A DNA stretch of 64,000 nucleotides from Protopterus annectens (GCF_019279795.1 NC_056749.1:575963721-576027720); one strand, 5' to 3'. Numbered from the stretch's first letter, positions 10,872 to 22,376 are shown. Made by a program: numbers and translations. Notes: generated from the letters alone by a model not told the origin.

Positions 10872-12060
10872 TCATCCATTTTGGAGATGAAGTCACTTAA
10901 TTTCTTATTAAAACTTATTGCGGATAACTGACTGACTTTTTTTCAGTGTTGGTCACTAGTGGACATCAACATGTCCGGTTCTAGGTGTTCTTGGCGGAGG
11001 CGGTTATTCATTTAGGAAGGTGCAATATTCTTGTGGTTTCATAAATCAGTGCCAGTATTATAACTGACATTTCATTAACTTCTGCCAATCCCCCTAATAG
11101 CTCTTGCCTGGAACAGCCACCACCTTTTCCCTATCGTAGTTACAGCTCTGGTCTTTATCATAAATTAATCCCACCACTTCTCTACTACTTACATTTAGTT
11201 TTAGCAGCAAGTCACCCAAACTGATGTTAACCCTGTCAGCTGTGTGTTCCTTCACAGTGTTATAAAAAGAACTGGGTGTGACAAAGCTTTGAAAAACAAA
11301 AACAGATCATACCTCTGGAGGATGTTGAACACTGAGCACGGCGAAAGCTTCCTTAACCTATCTATGGAAATTAAAATTTTATTTCCCCACTATGTCCTTT
11401 TTGCAATGTTTGACAAGTATAAAGTACAATGTTAGATAAGTATAAAAGGCAGCACTGTGCATGATTTAGAAGTCCCCTCCCCACAACACAGCACAGCTGT
11501 ATCTCTGCTTGAGGTAGTAATGCTTCCCACCATGCAGTCATCGGCATATTTCTGACCCACCAGTGGTTGCTCACTTTAATCTCTGGTAAGAAGGCAGCAA
11601 ACAGTAAAGACCTAAAACTTAACCTCTGTGCCATTTCAATGGCCACATGTACTGTTTGAGGATATTTCCCAAACTGTGACTCACCAATTTTTTGTTCCAG
11701 TTACATAGCAGTTAGTTTTTAACCGTTTCCATTTGCTCAGTCTTCCTACATGGAGAATTTGTTAAACGCTTTCATCAAATTCATATAGGTCATTTAAACT
11801 CTCATACCCTTATCTACAGAAGCAATCACCTGTTGAAAGAACATCACCATGTATACAAAGCAGATCTTTTCTTTTATGAACCCACAGTGAGCTTGATGCA
11901 GAAGCAAGATGTCTCCTACTACTTTTTGTATATATGACCATCCTATTACTTTACAAGCTATGTATATTAAACTGATCTGCCCTTGTTGTGAACAGGAATC
12001 ATGTCACCACACTTCTGGGTCATGCCCATCTTTCAGCACAGAGTCAAATTTAGTGTTAAC

Positions 12061-12203
12061 ATTTACGACATCGTGAATGGGCGTGGTTTGGCGTCGGGCT
12101 GGCAACTCAGCACCATAAAAATCTGCCAATCATTAGCGGACCGGAGTTCTGCTGTGGCGACCCCTAACCGGAAAAAGCCGAAAAGACAAACAACAACTTT
12201 GTA
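12061..12203 (+). mobile_element. SINE with RTE-type tail, 3' fragment
   Basis: The segment contains CGTGAATGGGCG, TGCCAATCATTAGCGG and the tail CTGTGGCGACCCCTAACCGG followed by AAAAGCCGAAAAGACAAAC and a CAA-rich end. The same blocks in the same order occur at 62.76-62.92 kb (plus) and 48.2-48.34 kb (minus). The tail resembles 3' ends of RTE-group LINEs from memory of that family. The tRNA-like head is missing here. Confidence 0.75.
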
Positions 12204-12582
12204 TAGGAAAACTCTTAGTAAACCAGTGTGTTCCACAGCGCTTATGTTCTTGATTTTATTCAAGGAAGTTTCTAGATCATGAATGCTAAGTATTATTTTC
12301 ACATTGTTTTTTGCAATCTCACAACTATTATTAAATCTTTCAGCATATATTCAATATATTTTTAAGGCTGGAGCCTATTTTATTATGTTTTGTCAATATA
12401 GATCACATTCGTAATTTTTTCTTTTCTTTTCTCTGATGTAGTTGAAGACAAATTGTTTCTTGTCTTTAACCATGGAAACTCAGCTTGTTTCATAACTTAT
12501 TTCTGTCATCTTGGGGACAATGTTTAGCACTGCATGTTTTGTTTATTCTTGTTTTGGTATTTGCTGACTTCTTTATTATAGG

Positions 12583-14645
12583 TTCATAGGTAGGTGCCAG
12601 GCTATCGGCCCAAGGTCCTACGTAAACCTAGCCAGCAAGGTACCATAACTTACGTCACTCAAGAAAGTTATTTTCCTGTGCCACTGTCCAGCAGAGACAC
12701 AGAAGTGATCCCCGGGGTGTATTTCTTATTTCCCATCCACTCATCAAGATTTGTCTTGAAGAGTGCTAATGAAGAACTTTGCTTGACACAGATGGGTAGC
12801 TTGTTCCAGAGTATAGGAAGTCACTGGGACAGGAATCTATCCCTCCAGCGTGTCCTGTTAATTGTGGTGACAAGGTTTAGGTCCCTAGAGCGTGTAGCTT
12901 GGAGGGATTGGGATTTCTTTAGGTGTAGCATGTCCAACAGCTCTGGGTTTGACATAGCTTTATATGTTAGGCAGAGATCACCTCGGAGTAGGCGATATGC
13001 TATGGAGTAAAGCTGGAGTTTTTTGAGGCGGTCAGTGTAGGGCATTTGTTTGAGGCCAGTAATCCTCTTTGTGAGGTACTTCTGTGGCCTTTCCAGCTGC
13101 TGCAGATGTCTTGTGAGGTACATTCCAAAAGGGGCGTTGTACTCTATAATGGGTCTAATGAGTGACAAGTAGAGGGGAACAATGACCTCTTTTTTCCTGG
13201 ATGAGAACCCTTTTATGATGAGGTGTGCCACGTAGAAGGACTTCCTCACTACTGTGGCGATGTGACTATCAAAGGAGAGACTACTGTCCACCTGGGTCCC
13301 AAGGTCTCTTATCACGCATATGGTGTTAAGTAGATTGCTGCCTATGTGGTAGTTCATGGGTACAGAGTTTTTACCAAAGGGGATGACCTTGCACTTTTTG
13401 GCATTGAGCTTGAGGCCATGGCTCTGACACCAGGCATCCATCTCAGTGAAGCCCTTCTGTAGGATGCCCACATCATTTGGGGACTTGACTATGGCTCCTA
13501 GTTTGCAGTCATCTGCGAACTTCATCAGCCAGAGGCCTTCTGTGTTAGCCTGTACTTCAGAGAAGTAGATTCCAAACAGGAGAGGTCCCAGGTCGAAACC
13601 CTGTGGCACTCCACTTGTCACTGCCTTGAGGTCAGATTTGGAGTCTGCAACTTTTACAGTGTGGGTTCTGTCAGTGAGCCAGTTGGCAACCCATCTTGTG
13701 ACATAGGGATTTATACCTAGTTTACTGAGTTTAGCTATAATTCCAGAATGGGGGATGGTGTTGAAAGCCTTGGTGAGGTCAAGATAGGCTGTGTGAACCA
13801 CCTTACCCTCATACACAGCTTTGGTGACTGCCTCAAAGAAGTCGATCAGGTTCAGGAGGCATGATCTGCCTTTCACAAACCCGAACTGGGTGGGATCCAG
13901 AGTTTGGAGGTTACCAATGTCTTTGTTTATGAGTTCCATGATGAAACGTTCCATGGCCTTGCAGACCAGGCTAGTCAGGCTAATAGGTCGATAGTTCCCG
14001 GGATCAGTGGTGGCACCCACTTTGTGGAGTGGGATAACTGTTGCTGTGCGCCATTCAGTGGGCGCAAAGCCTGATGCAAGGCTATATTTGAACATGGTGC
14101 TTAAGTGGGGAGCCCGTTCGTTCTGAAGTTCGTGTAAAACGCAGCCTGGGATGTTGTCCGGTCCCATGGATGCTGTGTTTTTGGCTTTAGAGAGTGCAGC
14201 TTTTACATGCGTAGTTGTGATTACAGGGACTCTGCATTCTTCCTGTATAGATATGGGCCCTTTAGGGGGTGAGAGGGGGGTAAAGTTAGCAGTGAACCGA
14301 TCTGCCAGGATGTTGGCAATATCAGTTTGTTCTGTAATTTTCGTGCCTTTGTGCTGAAACTCAGAGCAGATCTGGGTGTTGCCATCTAGATTCCTGACAT
14401 AGCTTTAGAATGCTTTGTGGTTGTCCTTGGATTTAGTGGCAATTTTGTTTTCATAGATAGCTTTGGAGGATCTTATAAGGGACCTCAGCTTCTTACTGAG
14501 GCTGACCAGGGAGCTCCTCCACTCATGGGATTTTACTCTCTTTTGCAACAGTTTCTTCCTTCTGTTGTACAGTTTGTTTATGGCAGGGACCACCAGATTG
14601 GCTTCCTTTTTTTGGAGGCTAGAGTCTTGGTTCTGTTTGGGATAG
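12583..14645 (-). mobile_element. CR1 LINE, 5'-truncated, about 2 kb with most of the RT
   Basis: The minus strand holds ORF2 from just before the RT to the 3' end. Upstream frames (14593-14405) read MVPAINKLYNRRKKLLQKRV, matching the same region of the copy at 56.9-57.0 kb (KLYNKRKKLL). The long RT frame follows, then a 3' UTR with GGCCGATAGCCTGGCACC and the CR1 terminal repeat CCTATGAACCTAT. The element is 5'-truncated within ORF2 near 14645 and lies in the SLC7A3-like 12 kb intron, in the same orientation as the gene. Confidence 0.88.
12821..14167 (-). CDS. CR1 reverse transcriptase domain (448 aa open frame, ends at a premature stop)
   Basis: The frame covers almost the whole RT of a CR1 LINE, which copies element RNA at a nicked target site. 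Visible motifs are WRTATVIPLHKVG and GNYRPISLTS (fingers), YLDLTKAFNTIPHSG (motif A, catalytic D present; the usual FD is FN), VTSGVPQGFDLGPLLF (motif B, usually GSVLGP) and LMKFADDCKLGA (motif C, FADD intact). The thumb and C-terminal text runs to RWRDRFLSQ, then a TGA at 12821-12823. Copies at 5.7 kb and elsewhere continue through an Arg codon (RLPILWN), so this stop is a recent-looking nonsense change. A frame break also lies upstream near 14170-14400. Confidence 0.85.
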   Translation of the reverse strand: MGPDNIPGCVLHELQNERAPHLSTMFKYSLASGFAPTEWRTATVIPLHKVGATTDPGNYRPISLTSLVCKAMERFIMELINKDIGNLQTLDPTQFGFVKGRSCLLNLIDFFEAVTKAVYEGKVVHTAYLDLTKAFNTIPHSGIIAKLSKLGINPYVTRWVANWLTDRTHTVKVADSKSDLKAVTSGVPQGFDLGPLLFGIYFSEVQANTEGLWLMKFADDCKLGAIVKSPNDVGILQKGFTEMDAWCQSHGLKLNAKKCKVIPFGKNSVPMNYHIGSNLLNTICVIRDLGTQVDSSLSFDSHIATVVRKSFYVAHLIIKGFSSRKKEVIVPLYLSLIRPIIEYNAPFGMYLTRHLQQLERPQKYLTKRITGLKQMPYTDRLKKLQLYSIAYRLLRGDLCLTYKAMSNPELLDMLHLKKSQSLQATRSRDLNLVTTINRTRWRDRFLSQ

Positions 14646-14875
14646 CACGATCTTATAAGTTCTGTTCTTATAAGTTATACAGTGCCTTATTTTTCTGTTG
14701 CAAAATTTGTTAGTTTTTATAGTTGTGCTAAAGTGGGTTTAATTTCTGAAATTTCTGGTATATTTCTATCTTGTAGGAAATTGATCTAATGACTCATTCA
14801 TTCATTATCTGAAATAATTCATCGAGTACCTGAAATGTTTTTGTATCCATGCCAAATAATGGAGCCACCAGACTT

Positions 14876-15125
14876 GTGTAATACATTTGTTTACTGGAAA
14901 AGGCGGACTTGGAACAAAGCCAATTTTCAGCGGAGGTCCAGGGAAAAACCCTCCAGATACATATCTTAGTAACGTGGGAGGAAACCGGAGCAACCGGAGA
15001 AAACCCACACGAACACAATGAGGACATGCAGACTCCACACAGAAGGCACCCCAGACAAGACTCAAACTGGAGAACCTCTTGCTGTGAGGTGACAACTCAA
15101 CCACTGCACTACTGCGCCATCCGAT
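14876..15125 (-). mobile_element. tRNA-derived SINE with L2-type 3' tail
   Basis: Reverse-complemented, the element starts with a tRNA-like head (GTAGTGCAGTGGTTGAGTTG and CACCTCACAGCAAGAGG), passes through CTTCTGTGTGGAGTCTGCAT and GTGTGGGTTTTCTCCGG with CTCCGGTTTCCTCCCACG, and ends with the L2-type tail (CCTCCGCTGAAAATTGG, then AAACAAATGTATTAC). It has the same order as the copy at 40.83-41.07 kb. The body with GTTTTCTCC and CCGGTTTCCTCCCAC is widely seen in vertebrate SINEs. Confidence 0.85.
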
Positions 15126-16398
15126 TTGTCCTATTACTGTTTTTACTGCACAGTGCAGAATGGGCTGAGTCTGCAGTTGGTCATTTCTGATCAATGCTCT
15201 ACCCAGATAAACAAAATTAAAATGAAAAAATAAACAACTCTTATAGTGTTGTGGTTTGGCTGTATCATGGAAACTGCAAATTCAGGGTAGTACTTGCATA
15301 TAACTGAGTATAATGACTAAAATATTGTTTTCCCCTTTTGGGTTTCTTGCATTCTGTTTCACATTGTTTTTATTAATGGTATCGTGTTAATATTTTGGAC
15401 CAGTCTGCAATAGATGAAGTTACTTAGTAAACATACTTTATTGGCCATGTTAATTTGCTTGGAACTGTTCATCAAGAGTGATGGAAGGGGTGTGGTGACA
15501 GGCAATAATACTGATATCTTAGTTGTTAATACTAACCATAATACTGAAAAAAACCTCTCCCCATTTGGATAGATATTAGCCAAGATTTGAGTTATCGTTT
15601 ATGAAGCTAAAGACCATACCCCTCCCAAAGGGTCTGCAACAAGATAGATTAATATTTCTTCATAATCCATGTAACTGTAGAGTTGACTTCAAACCAGATT
15701 CCTGGGACAATGCAGATTTCAATGTCCCCCAGGGACTTGAATGCCTCAGACTAACAACTGTGTTATTTAGACATCAAGCATTCATGAGTAGAAGTACTAC
15801 CATTGGCTCATTATGTCTGTATTATTTCCAGTTATCTCAGATCTATACAAATATGGAAAAAAAGATTAATGGGGACAGCAGATATCTCGCTCAGTATATT
15901 AAATTCCACTGCAGAAGTAAAGTTACCCAACAGCTACAAAGCAGATGGAGGTCTCCCATGTTTTCTTTCAGGTAGACAGATTTCCTTGTCTGTGGCACCA
16001 TGTTCTGAACCAGTCATTAAGGTTTTATGCTGAAACTGCAGAGCCATTAGTGGTGACAGAGGTATCTTTCTTAACATGTTGGTGTTTTCATTAATAACTG
16101 TTGTGATTGACTACATGGACAGAGTGATGGAGATTCACCATGGCCACCTGCATCTCTCACACAGAGCAGCCGGTCTGAGACACTTGACCCCTACTTAAAC
16201 AATGACCATCTCATACCTACTCTAATCCTGTGTTTTTTTAATATAGCTATCATGTGCTACACTAGCACCAGTCAAGCAAGTCATAGTTACTTTTTCTTAT
16301 AAAACTTGGTAAGCTAAATATCTGGTCTGCATATGATGGTATCTGTAAAAGCTGCAAGAAAGACCCAGACAGATTGCCTATTTTAATCTTGTCTGTGC
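15126..16398. other. Intronic sequence without recognised feature
   Basis: This part of the SLC7A3-like 12 kb intron is AT-rich. The open frames at 15359-15583, 15601-15975, 15803-16033 and 16262-16450 have no recognisable motif. The 124-residue plus frame at 15601 (starts MKLKTIPLPKGLQQDRL) resembles no family I know and is probably chance. Confidence 0.4.
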
Positions 16399-16822
16399 AA
16401 TATAAGTGGATCGGTTGGTTATACTTTAGAAACACAGAGCTTAAAATCAAGCCTGATGCCTATAAACATTAGGCTGTGTGCAAAGGCTTTACTGGCCTTC
16501 ATGTACCCATAAAGACTTAAAAAGTCATAGGTGTACAGAAGCCATGTAGCTCAATCAATGTTATTTCCTTACGGGGTCATTTGCATATATTCCACAGGCC
16601 TCCACTATTACAGATTTAAGGTATTACACAGTGCAGACTCTAGCTTGGATGCACCTTTCTTGCAGTTTTTGCTAAATGGTTGGTCTTTGTGACATTTTTA
16701 CCCTTTGGTTTTGATGTTATTAGGGATGTTATGTAGGCACCCTAATGTTTATGAACATTGGTCTTGATTTTAAGCTCTGTTTCTAACATATTGCCACATA
16801 ATCCATTTATGCTGTGCTAATG
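16399..16822. mobile_element. Fold-back or MITE-like element with about 75-bp inverted ends
   Basis: The left arm (about 16399-16475) contains GAGCTTAAAATCAAG and ATAAACATTAGG. The right arm (about 16741-16822) contains CCTAATGTTTAT and CTTGATTTTAAGCTC in inverted order. The inner 50 bp match closely and the outer part loosely. The arms enclose about 265 bp that is partly repeated again at 16925-17125. No coding sequence is present, so a non-autonomous DNA element is most likely. Confidence 0.65.
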
Positions 16823-17125
16823 AAGTAATAACAAAAATAATAAGGCCAAAGCATACACAAGTACAGCTACTAGTGGTGCTTGACTTTACTGGTGTAAATG
16901 CACCTCAAAATACTTAAAAAAGCAAATAAGTTATGGACATTGAGAAGTCAATTGGCTAAAGCACTGTTATGTCCTTAGGGGTAATCTGAGTATATATCAC
17001 GGGCCTCCACTACACGAGGTTTAAGAGATTACACAGTGAAGAATCTAGCTTGTCTGGGTCTTTCTTGCGGTTTTTATTAAATGGTTCGTCTGTGTGACCT
17101 TTTTACCATTTGGATTGCATATAGC
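16520..17125. repeat. Direct repeat, about 200 bp units 400 bp apart
   Basis: Unit 1 (about 16520-16725) and unit 2 (about 16925-17125) share GGCCTCCACTA, GATTTAAGGTATTACACAGTG versus GTTTAAGAGATTACACAGTG, TCTAGCTTG, and AAATGGTTGGTC versus AAATGGTTCGTC. Unit 1 lies inside the fold-back element; unit 2 lies outside it. The duplication may represent a larger composite element. Confidence 0.7.
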
Positions 17126-17658
17126 AGAATCAGGGATTGCAAACAGTATTTGCAGAGTACCTGCAAATTTGCACTTAAGTTGTGCTTTTCTAATTTTATT
17201 AACAACCTTGTGTGTTTGTCAAATGCCTCCTGTGCTTATTTGAGATATTATATATCTGCTGTGGGTGGGTATAATTGTAGTAGTAGCACTTTGCTATGGT
17301 ACAGTTAGTATAGGTCATGTATGTTAAGTTTGTCAGACCAGGCAAAAACAGTTACATGTGGAGATTATTACAGACTCACTAGGATCCACATCTTCCGACT
17401 CAGTTTCTGGACATGAGTAATTATCCACATCTCATGTTTATTGTTATGTTATACAGTAAAGCATATTATACAAGCATGAAGCTGTTCCTGCATGGCTAAA
17501 CACCCATCTCTGTCATAATATGAAAGTAAAAGTCTTAAGAAGCCTGCACTGTAAAACAATTAATATGTCTTTTAAGGGTTTCTTTTGGACTGAGTTTACA
17601 TTAAGTGTGGATGTTTTTGCAAAAATTAAATTTCTTCCCGAGGCCTATGCAAGTAAGT

Positions 17659-18003
17659 GGGTCTACTTCAAATTGTTGAAGTTGCAGAACATCGGACCTA
17701 ACATGATCGAAGACCAGACCATCGAAGTTCTGCAACATCGAGCGATCTGAATGGAGATCACCGTACAGCATGGAATGGGAAATTTACTGTTTTCCTCGCT
17801 GTAGTGCGATCTCAGCGTTGGTATATTTAAGAAGCAGGGGGTGTGGGGGTGCAGGGGGGGGCTTAGCCTCCTGCAAAAACATAAAAGACTTATTTGCTAG
17901 TTAAATATTTTTTTTTATTTGATTTTCAGTGCTGCAGAACTACGATGATCTGGTCCACTGTTAGGCAAGATGTTCTGCAACTTCGAAGATATGAAGTAGA
18001 CCC
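17659..18003. mobile_element. hAT-like MITE, 345 bp, with 35-bp terminal inverted repeats
   Basis: The left end reads GGGTCTACTTCA...GAAGTTGCAGAACATC and the right end is its reverse complement (GATGTTCTGCAACTTCGAAG ... GAAGTAGACCC) with few mismatches over 35 bp. Flanks are AAGTAAGT (17651-17658) and AGGTAAGT (18004-18011), an 8-bp target duplication with one mismatch, as hAT transposons make. The core holds a GC-rich segment (GCAGGGGGTGTGGGGGTGC) shared with sites near 21.7, 55.05 and 61.6 kb. No transposase frame is present, so it is non-autonomous. Confidence 0.8.
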
Positions 18004-18739
18004 AGGTAAGTATGAACTGACACTTTATCAACTCTATGCAGTAGGTTAACAGTTTATTCAACAGATTGCAAATTATTTTAAATAAATATTCTAATACTGA
18101 TGTAACAGATTGAGGGGCATAACATTCACAGATACTGCCATAATATTAATATGGAAATTAGAACTAGGCAAAACAAATGTGATATCTTCAAAATCCTGGA
18201 AGTGCTCTGCTAGAGCCAAAAAAAGCATCCAAATGTCATTAACTGTGTAACTGTTGTGAAGAAATTTATTATGCCAGTGTCAAACATGGATTAATGATGA
18301 TATTGTCAAAGGAAATTTGTCTGATTGAGAATACCTTGAGAAAATATTGGCAAAAGCCACTTTCAGCAAAAAAATAAAACAAGCCTTTTTTTTTCCTATC
18401 CGGAAACCAAGCCTCCCTGTACCCCCATGTGCGGGAAGACCTCCACACCCCCTAACTTACATACACCAACTCCATAATCACACCAACTCCATAATCACAC
18501 AACAGTGGAGAAAAGTGCACAATCAGCACTGTGCTAATCAGCCCCACCAAGCAGTACTGATAATCATTTAAGCGACCGTGGCTGTAATTGTGTCTGCATA
18601 AGTGGGACCATGACTGTAACTGTGTCAGCGTAAGTGCGACCATGACTGCAACTGCATCTGCTTAAGTGACATTCAGTCAGTATTTTTCTGTTACAACTGC
18701 AGCACACAGCTAGAACAGTTCTTTGCTACACAGAAGCAT

Positions 18740-19270
18740 AGCAAGGGTGAAGAGAAGGGGACAGCCACCCCAGGCACAATGTGTTGGGAGGGCTGATCAA
18801 TTTTTTTTTTTCTCTGCACATAAATGTGGAGGACAGTAAACTGTTAGGGCATTGGGACCTGGTGCTTTTCCTAGAAATAAGGTACACCAGATCACTGAAG
18901 TGAATTTTTTTTCTGATCTCATATAAAGCATACAGCATGAGGGCACAAGGTGTTAGGACATACACCTATTGGAACAGCAACTTTTTTTTTTGCTCTATTC
19001 TCACATAGTGCAGATGGGTGTTAGGACTGGCACTTCTTCGGTGAGAAGGATAGTAGATTGGAGAAGGACTTTTTTTGTGTGCGTTAGGCCTGGTGCTTCT
19101 CATTGGCCTAGCAGGAGTGTGAGATTGGAGAAGGAACCCTTTTTTGTGCACACACATTGTGTGTGAGACAGTAGGGCATTAGGACCCGGTGCTTCCCCTT
19201 TGGATAGGAGGACTACCAGATTTTTTTGCTCCTCAGCCTAGTGCTGATGAGTGCTATGACTGGGGGTAGC
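18740..19270. repeat. Strongly diverged tandem repeat, about 65-100 bp units
   Basis: Blocks related to GTTAGG(A/C)C(T)TGGTGCTTC recur near 18846, 18950, 19018, 19083, 19166 and 19246, each followed by a T-rich run (TTTTTTTT) and TAGAGTG or GAGAAGG-like text. The spacing is irregular. The pattern looks like an old minisatellite in which unit boundaries have decayed. Confidence 0.55.
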
Positions 19271-19279
19271 ACTGGGCAC

Positions 19280-20939
19280 CAAATCACCTCTCTGATTATT
19301 AACTTGAAGACAGTTTTTAAGTGAACTGTAGCAACACCTCTTTGAGAAGTCTTTGCTAGAGATTGCTGAAGGTATTAAGGTGTTACATACAGAAAAAATT
19401 AATTATGTAAATTAAAGCAGCCCTTTGTTTAGGTTGAAGACCTTATTTTTTTTTAACCCACATTTCATTTGTTCTGAAATAACTACTTTTTTTACTTTTC
19501 TGTCTCAAATTCTAACTGGGTGGGGATGAGAGCGGTGACTAAATAGGAACGTTGTCCAGAACTAATTTTCATAGGCTATGCAAAGGGCTGAAGACTTGTG
19601 ATACCCAAAAGTGTTGTATTTGGTCAACTTGTGTATATGAAGGGCTATTAATATACACTGTGCACTACATAGGACTGGTGAACAATAAATCTGTACTAGA
19701 ATCCTAAGTGATTCTTAGACATTGGTACACAGGAGGGCCTGGTGCTCGTATGCAGTCATACCCCACTGTGTAGCCATAGTAGTCATGCATGGAGTACACA
19801 TACAAATGATATCCCACCACCCAGGATTGCATGTGATGCAGAAACGCTATACCAAATCCATATATGCTGGTCCCAATGCAATAACTTATTGGACTTGAAC
19901 CATATATACCTACAAATGGTGTAGAGCTGGTGAGTGGACCAGTCTCCCTTCCCTGAGTGTTGCTCAGCTACAGAAGCTCAGCAGCACATCAGCCTTGAAT
20001 GCAAAAAATACTTTGCATGATGGAGTCTGCATTGATGAAAGCACTACAATCACACATTTTCCCATCTCCACACTAATCCTGCCAAGCTCCTGCCAATGGC
20101 AGCTCCTTCGGCATCAGATCTCTCATTACCACAATATGTTAACATCACTAACTCTGCTGTCACTCCTAATGACTAAAAATGGTTAAGAATCACATTCAGA
20201 TCGGATGGTGGTACACACCATGGCAAACTGCTACTGTGTATGGGATAATACACCTTACTAGGTAGCTTCTCATTATACACCATTTCCCTGCTGCATGCTG
20301 CAGTACTGCCAGAGTACACAGTGCTTCCACCAGTATACATACTACACTGCTGTGAACTGTGCGCACCTGCACTCTGTGCACAGAAGATGACAGCCTTCTA
20401 TGTGCACTATTCATTACCAAGATCCTTGAAAATGAATCATGGCAGCAAAATAACTACATATAGTTAACAGCAAGCAGTTATGTAACTGCACATTATGTTA
20501 TAAACACCACAGAGCAAAATATTTTTAAAAATTGTGAAAATGTAAGGTGAATTAATGATTTAAAATCGAGCAGTGCACCATCTGAACTCATTACACAATA
20601 CTCCCTGCATAACTTTTATGTGTATGGGAGAAAAACAGCGCAGTACAACAAATCTAGTAAAAAATGTTTTGTGCAGAGTAAATTATTGTTATTTAGAACA
20701 AGTCTTTCAGGATTACTGCTACAGGACTGAATTACATGTTTCAATCAGCCAAATGTTTACATTAAGTAAAAATATCTGTTTTGTTTTATGCGAGTTGTTT
20801 GCTTCACTGTAATTTGAATTTTGATTGTTAAGGTACTTAAGGGTATGTCTACCACTTTTTAATATGCCTTGATAATGAAACAACTCCACAAAGTGTTACA
20901 CATTTACATATACACTGTTTACATGCTCTTAGGGGTAAG
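19280..20939. other. Intronic sequence without recognised feature
   Basis: AT-rich intron. Several 60-79 residue open frames exist on both strands but none shows domain motifs, repeats or splice-flanked exons. Confidence 0.4.
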
Positions 20940-21010
20940 CACAGGTTGGTGTTGCTACCTCATGCTGCCTGGTTCTTAGCTGGGGTGCCTTCTGTGCAGA
21001 GTGAGCAGAT
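20940..21010 (+). mobile_element. SINE head fragment
   Basis: CAGGTTGGTGTTGCTACCTC, GGTTCTTAGCTGGGGTGCC and TTCTGTGCAGAGT follow the order of the SINE at 40.83 kb (TTGTTGCCTCACAGC, TTCTTGGCTGGAGTGCCTTC). The tail is absent and a CR1 fragment begins about 80 bp further on. Confidence 0.5.
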
Positions 21011-21090
21011 TAATGCCTGCTATTAGATCAGCAGGATTGGAATAAATGGTTGATCTGCAATAAAAAGATCAGCTATATGATGGCATCTGT

Positions 21091-21655
21091 TATAGGTTCA
21101 TAGCAGTTTACTAGGCTAATGACTACTTGGGTCTTTTTAAGCCTAGCCATGCATCCTAAATCTGTGGCAAGTTTTGGTACCCTTAACAAGAGTAAGCAGG
21201 GGCTTGGGAGAGGAAACGTTTACAAGCAGGGGCTTGGGAGACGAACTATTTACAGGCTGCCTGTGTCTATTGGGGACATAGGTGCCAAACCAGGGATGAA
21301 ATTTTTGTTCTCCATCCAACTGTCCAAGTAACACTTCAACTGGGTGAGAGAGGAACTCCGTTTCACATGGATTGAGAGACTGTTCCAGAGAAGGGATAGT
21401 CTCTGATGCATAACTGTTTCTCTAGCAGGTCCCTTCCATACCACAGGTAAGGTTCAAGTCTTCAGAAAGGGTAATTCTGGTGCTGCTTGTTTTGCAGATA
21501 TGCAGGAAGTCTGTCAGGGTTGGGTCTGGCAATGCATTGCACGCTAACCATAAATCTCTGGTTAGTAGCCTGTGGAAGACAGAATACAGGGATAGGGCTT
21601 TGAGGTGGTCTGCATAGGACATGTTACTTATGTCCTGTATTCTTTTAGTGAGGAA
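21091..21655 (-). mobile_element. CR1 LINE 3' fragment, divergent subfamily
   Basis: The minus frames read MSYADHLKALSLYSVFHRLL and later SEDLNLTCG, then RLSLLWNSLSIHVKRSSSLT, aligning with the CR1 C-terminus at 12.8-13.1 kb (PYTDRLKKLQLYSIAYRLL, SRDLNLVT, RLPILWN). The 3' end reads GCTTAAAAAGACCC and ends with CTATGAACCTATAA. Text differences from the other copies suggest an older subfamily. Two frame breaks are present. Confidence 0.75.
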
Positions 21656-21659
21656 TTTC

Positions 21660-21795
21660 TACTTTTCCCCAAATTTTATGTAATCTCAGAGTTGGTATAT
21701 ACAAGTAGCAGGGGGTGTGGGGATGCAAAGGGCAAGGGGAAGTCCCTCCCCACAAAATTATTCTTTTGGCGTATTTTTACTTTGTGGTAAGGGCT
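21660..21795. mobile_element. Partial hAT-like MITE core
   Basis: AATCTCAGAGTTGGTATATA is followed by CAAGTAGCAGGGGGTGTGGG and GGGAAGTCCCTCCCC, matching the core of the MITE at 17659-18003 (GATCTCAGCGTTGGTATATT, GCAGGGGGTGTGGGGGTGC). No terminal inverted repeats were seen at its edges; the left edge meets a CR1 fragment. Confidence 0.55.
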
Positions 21796-22173
21796 GTGAT
21801 GGCGTCAATGCAACCTTTGCTTTCGAGATTTTGTATTTCTCTATATCACTTCTCAATATAATGTCCATCAATTAATTTATATAGATCCATTATATAAGTA
21901 AGGGTGCATCATGAAGTCACTGTTTAAAAAAGCATAGCACACAGTTAAAGGGACTGTATTATTATTGGATTACTGAATGGTTACTTTAAGAAAACAGTAT
22001 AGAAGTTACTGTGAGGGCACAAGAGATGAACACTGAACACCAACTAACCAGTTAAGGGAAACATAGACAACTAGCAGTCATATTTTCTGAACTGCACACA
22101 TCAAATTAGCCTATATGCATCTTAGAACATGCTGAATAATGTGTTATATAAAGAGTACTTTTTCAGTACTTAC

Positions 22174-22376
22174 AGATGACAGCCACACAGAAGTAGACTA
22201 ACTGTCCTGAAGCTGCAGTTGGTGTGTCACTGGGTGGAAAAAGTGCAGATCTTACAGTGAACTGAATAACGTCCTTCTTATTCTTACTAGCATCCCCAGT
22301 GCCTCTCAAAGGAACTCTGTCAGCATCTTCTAGTTCTGGTCTGATATTTTCTGAAGCTGTTTGGTCAGGCTGAAAT
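22174..22376 (-). CDS. SLC7A3: Cationic amino acid transporter (CAT-3/SLC7A3-like), exon with variable cytoplasmic loop
   Basis: The acceptor CTACAG precedes ATTTCAGCCTGACC and the donor is ATCT|GTAAGT on the minus strand. The 203-nt exon first completes an Arg codon (AG|A) and reads FQPDQTASENIRPELEDADR, a charged hydrophilic loop, then TVRSALFPPSDTPTAASGQ and LVYFCVAVI, the start of the next membrane segment. CAT-3 has a PDQ after the Tyr/Phe-Gln and a PTPLSGQIVY motif, which is closer to this exon than the CAT-1 or CAT-2 loops. This loop is the most variable part of the family and gives the best evidence for SLC7A3. The frame is intact. Confidence 0.9.
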
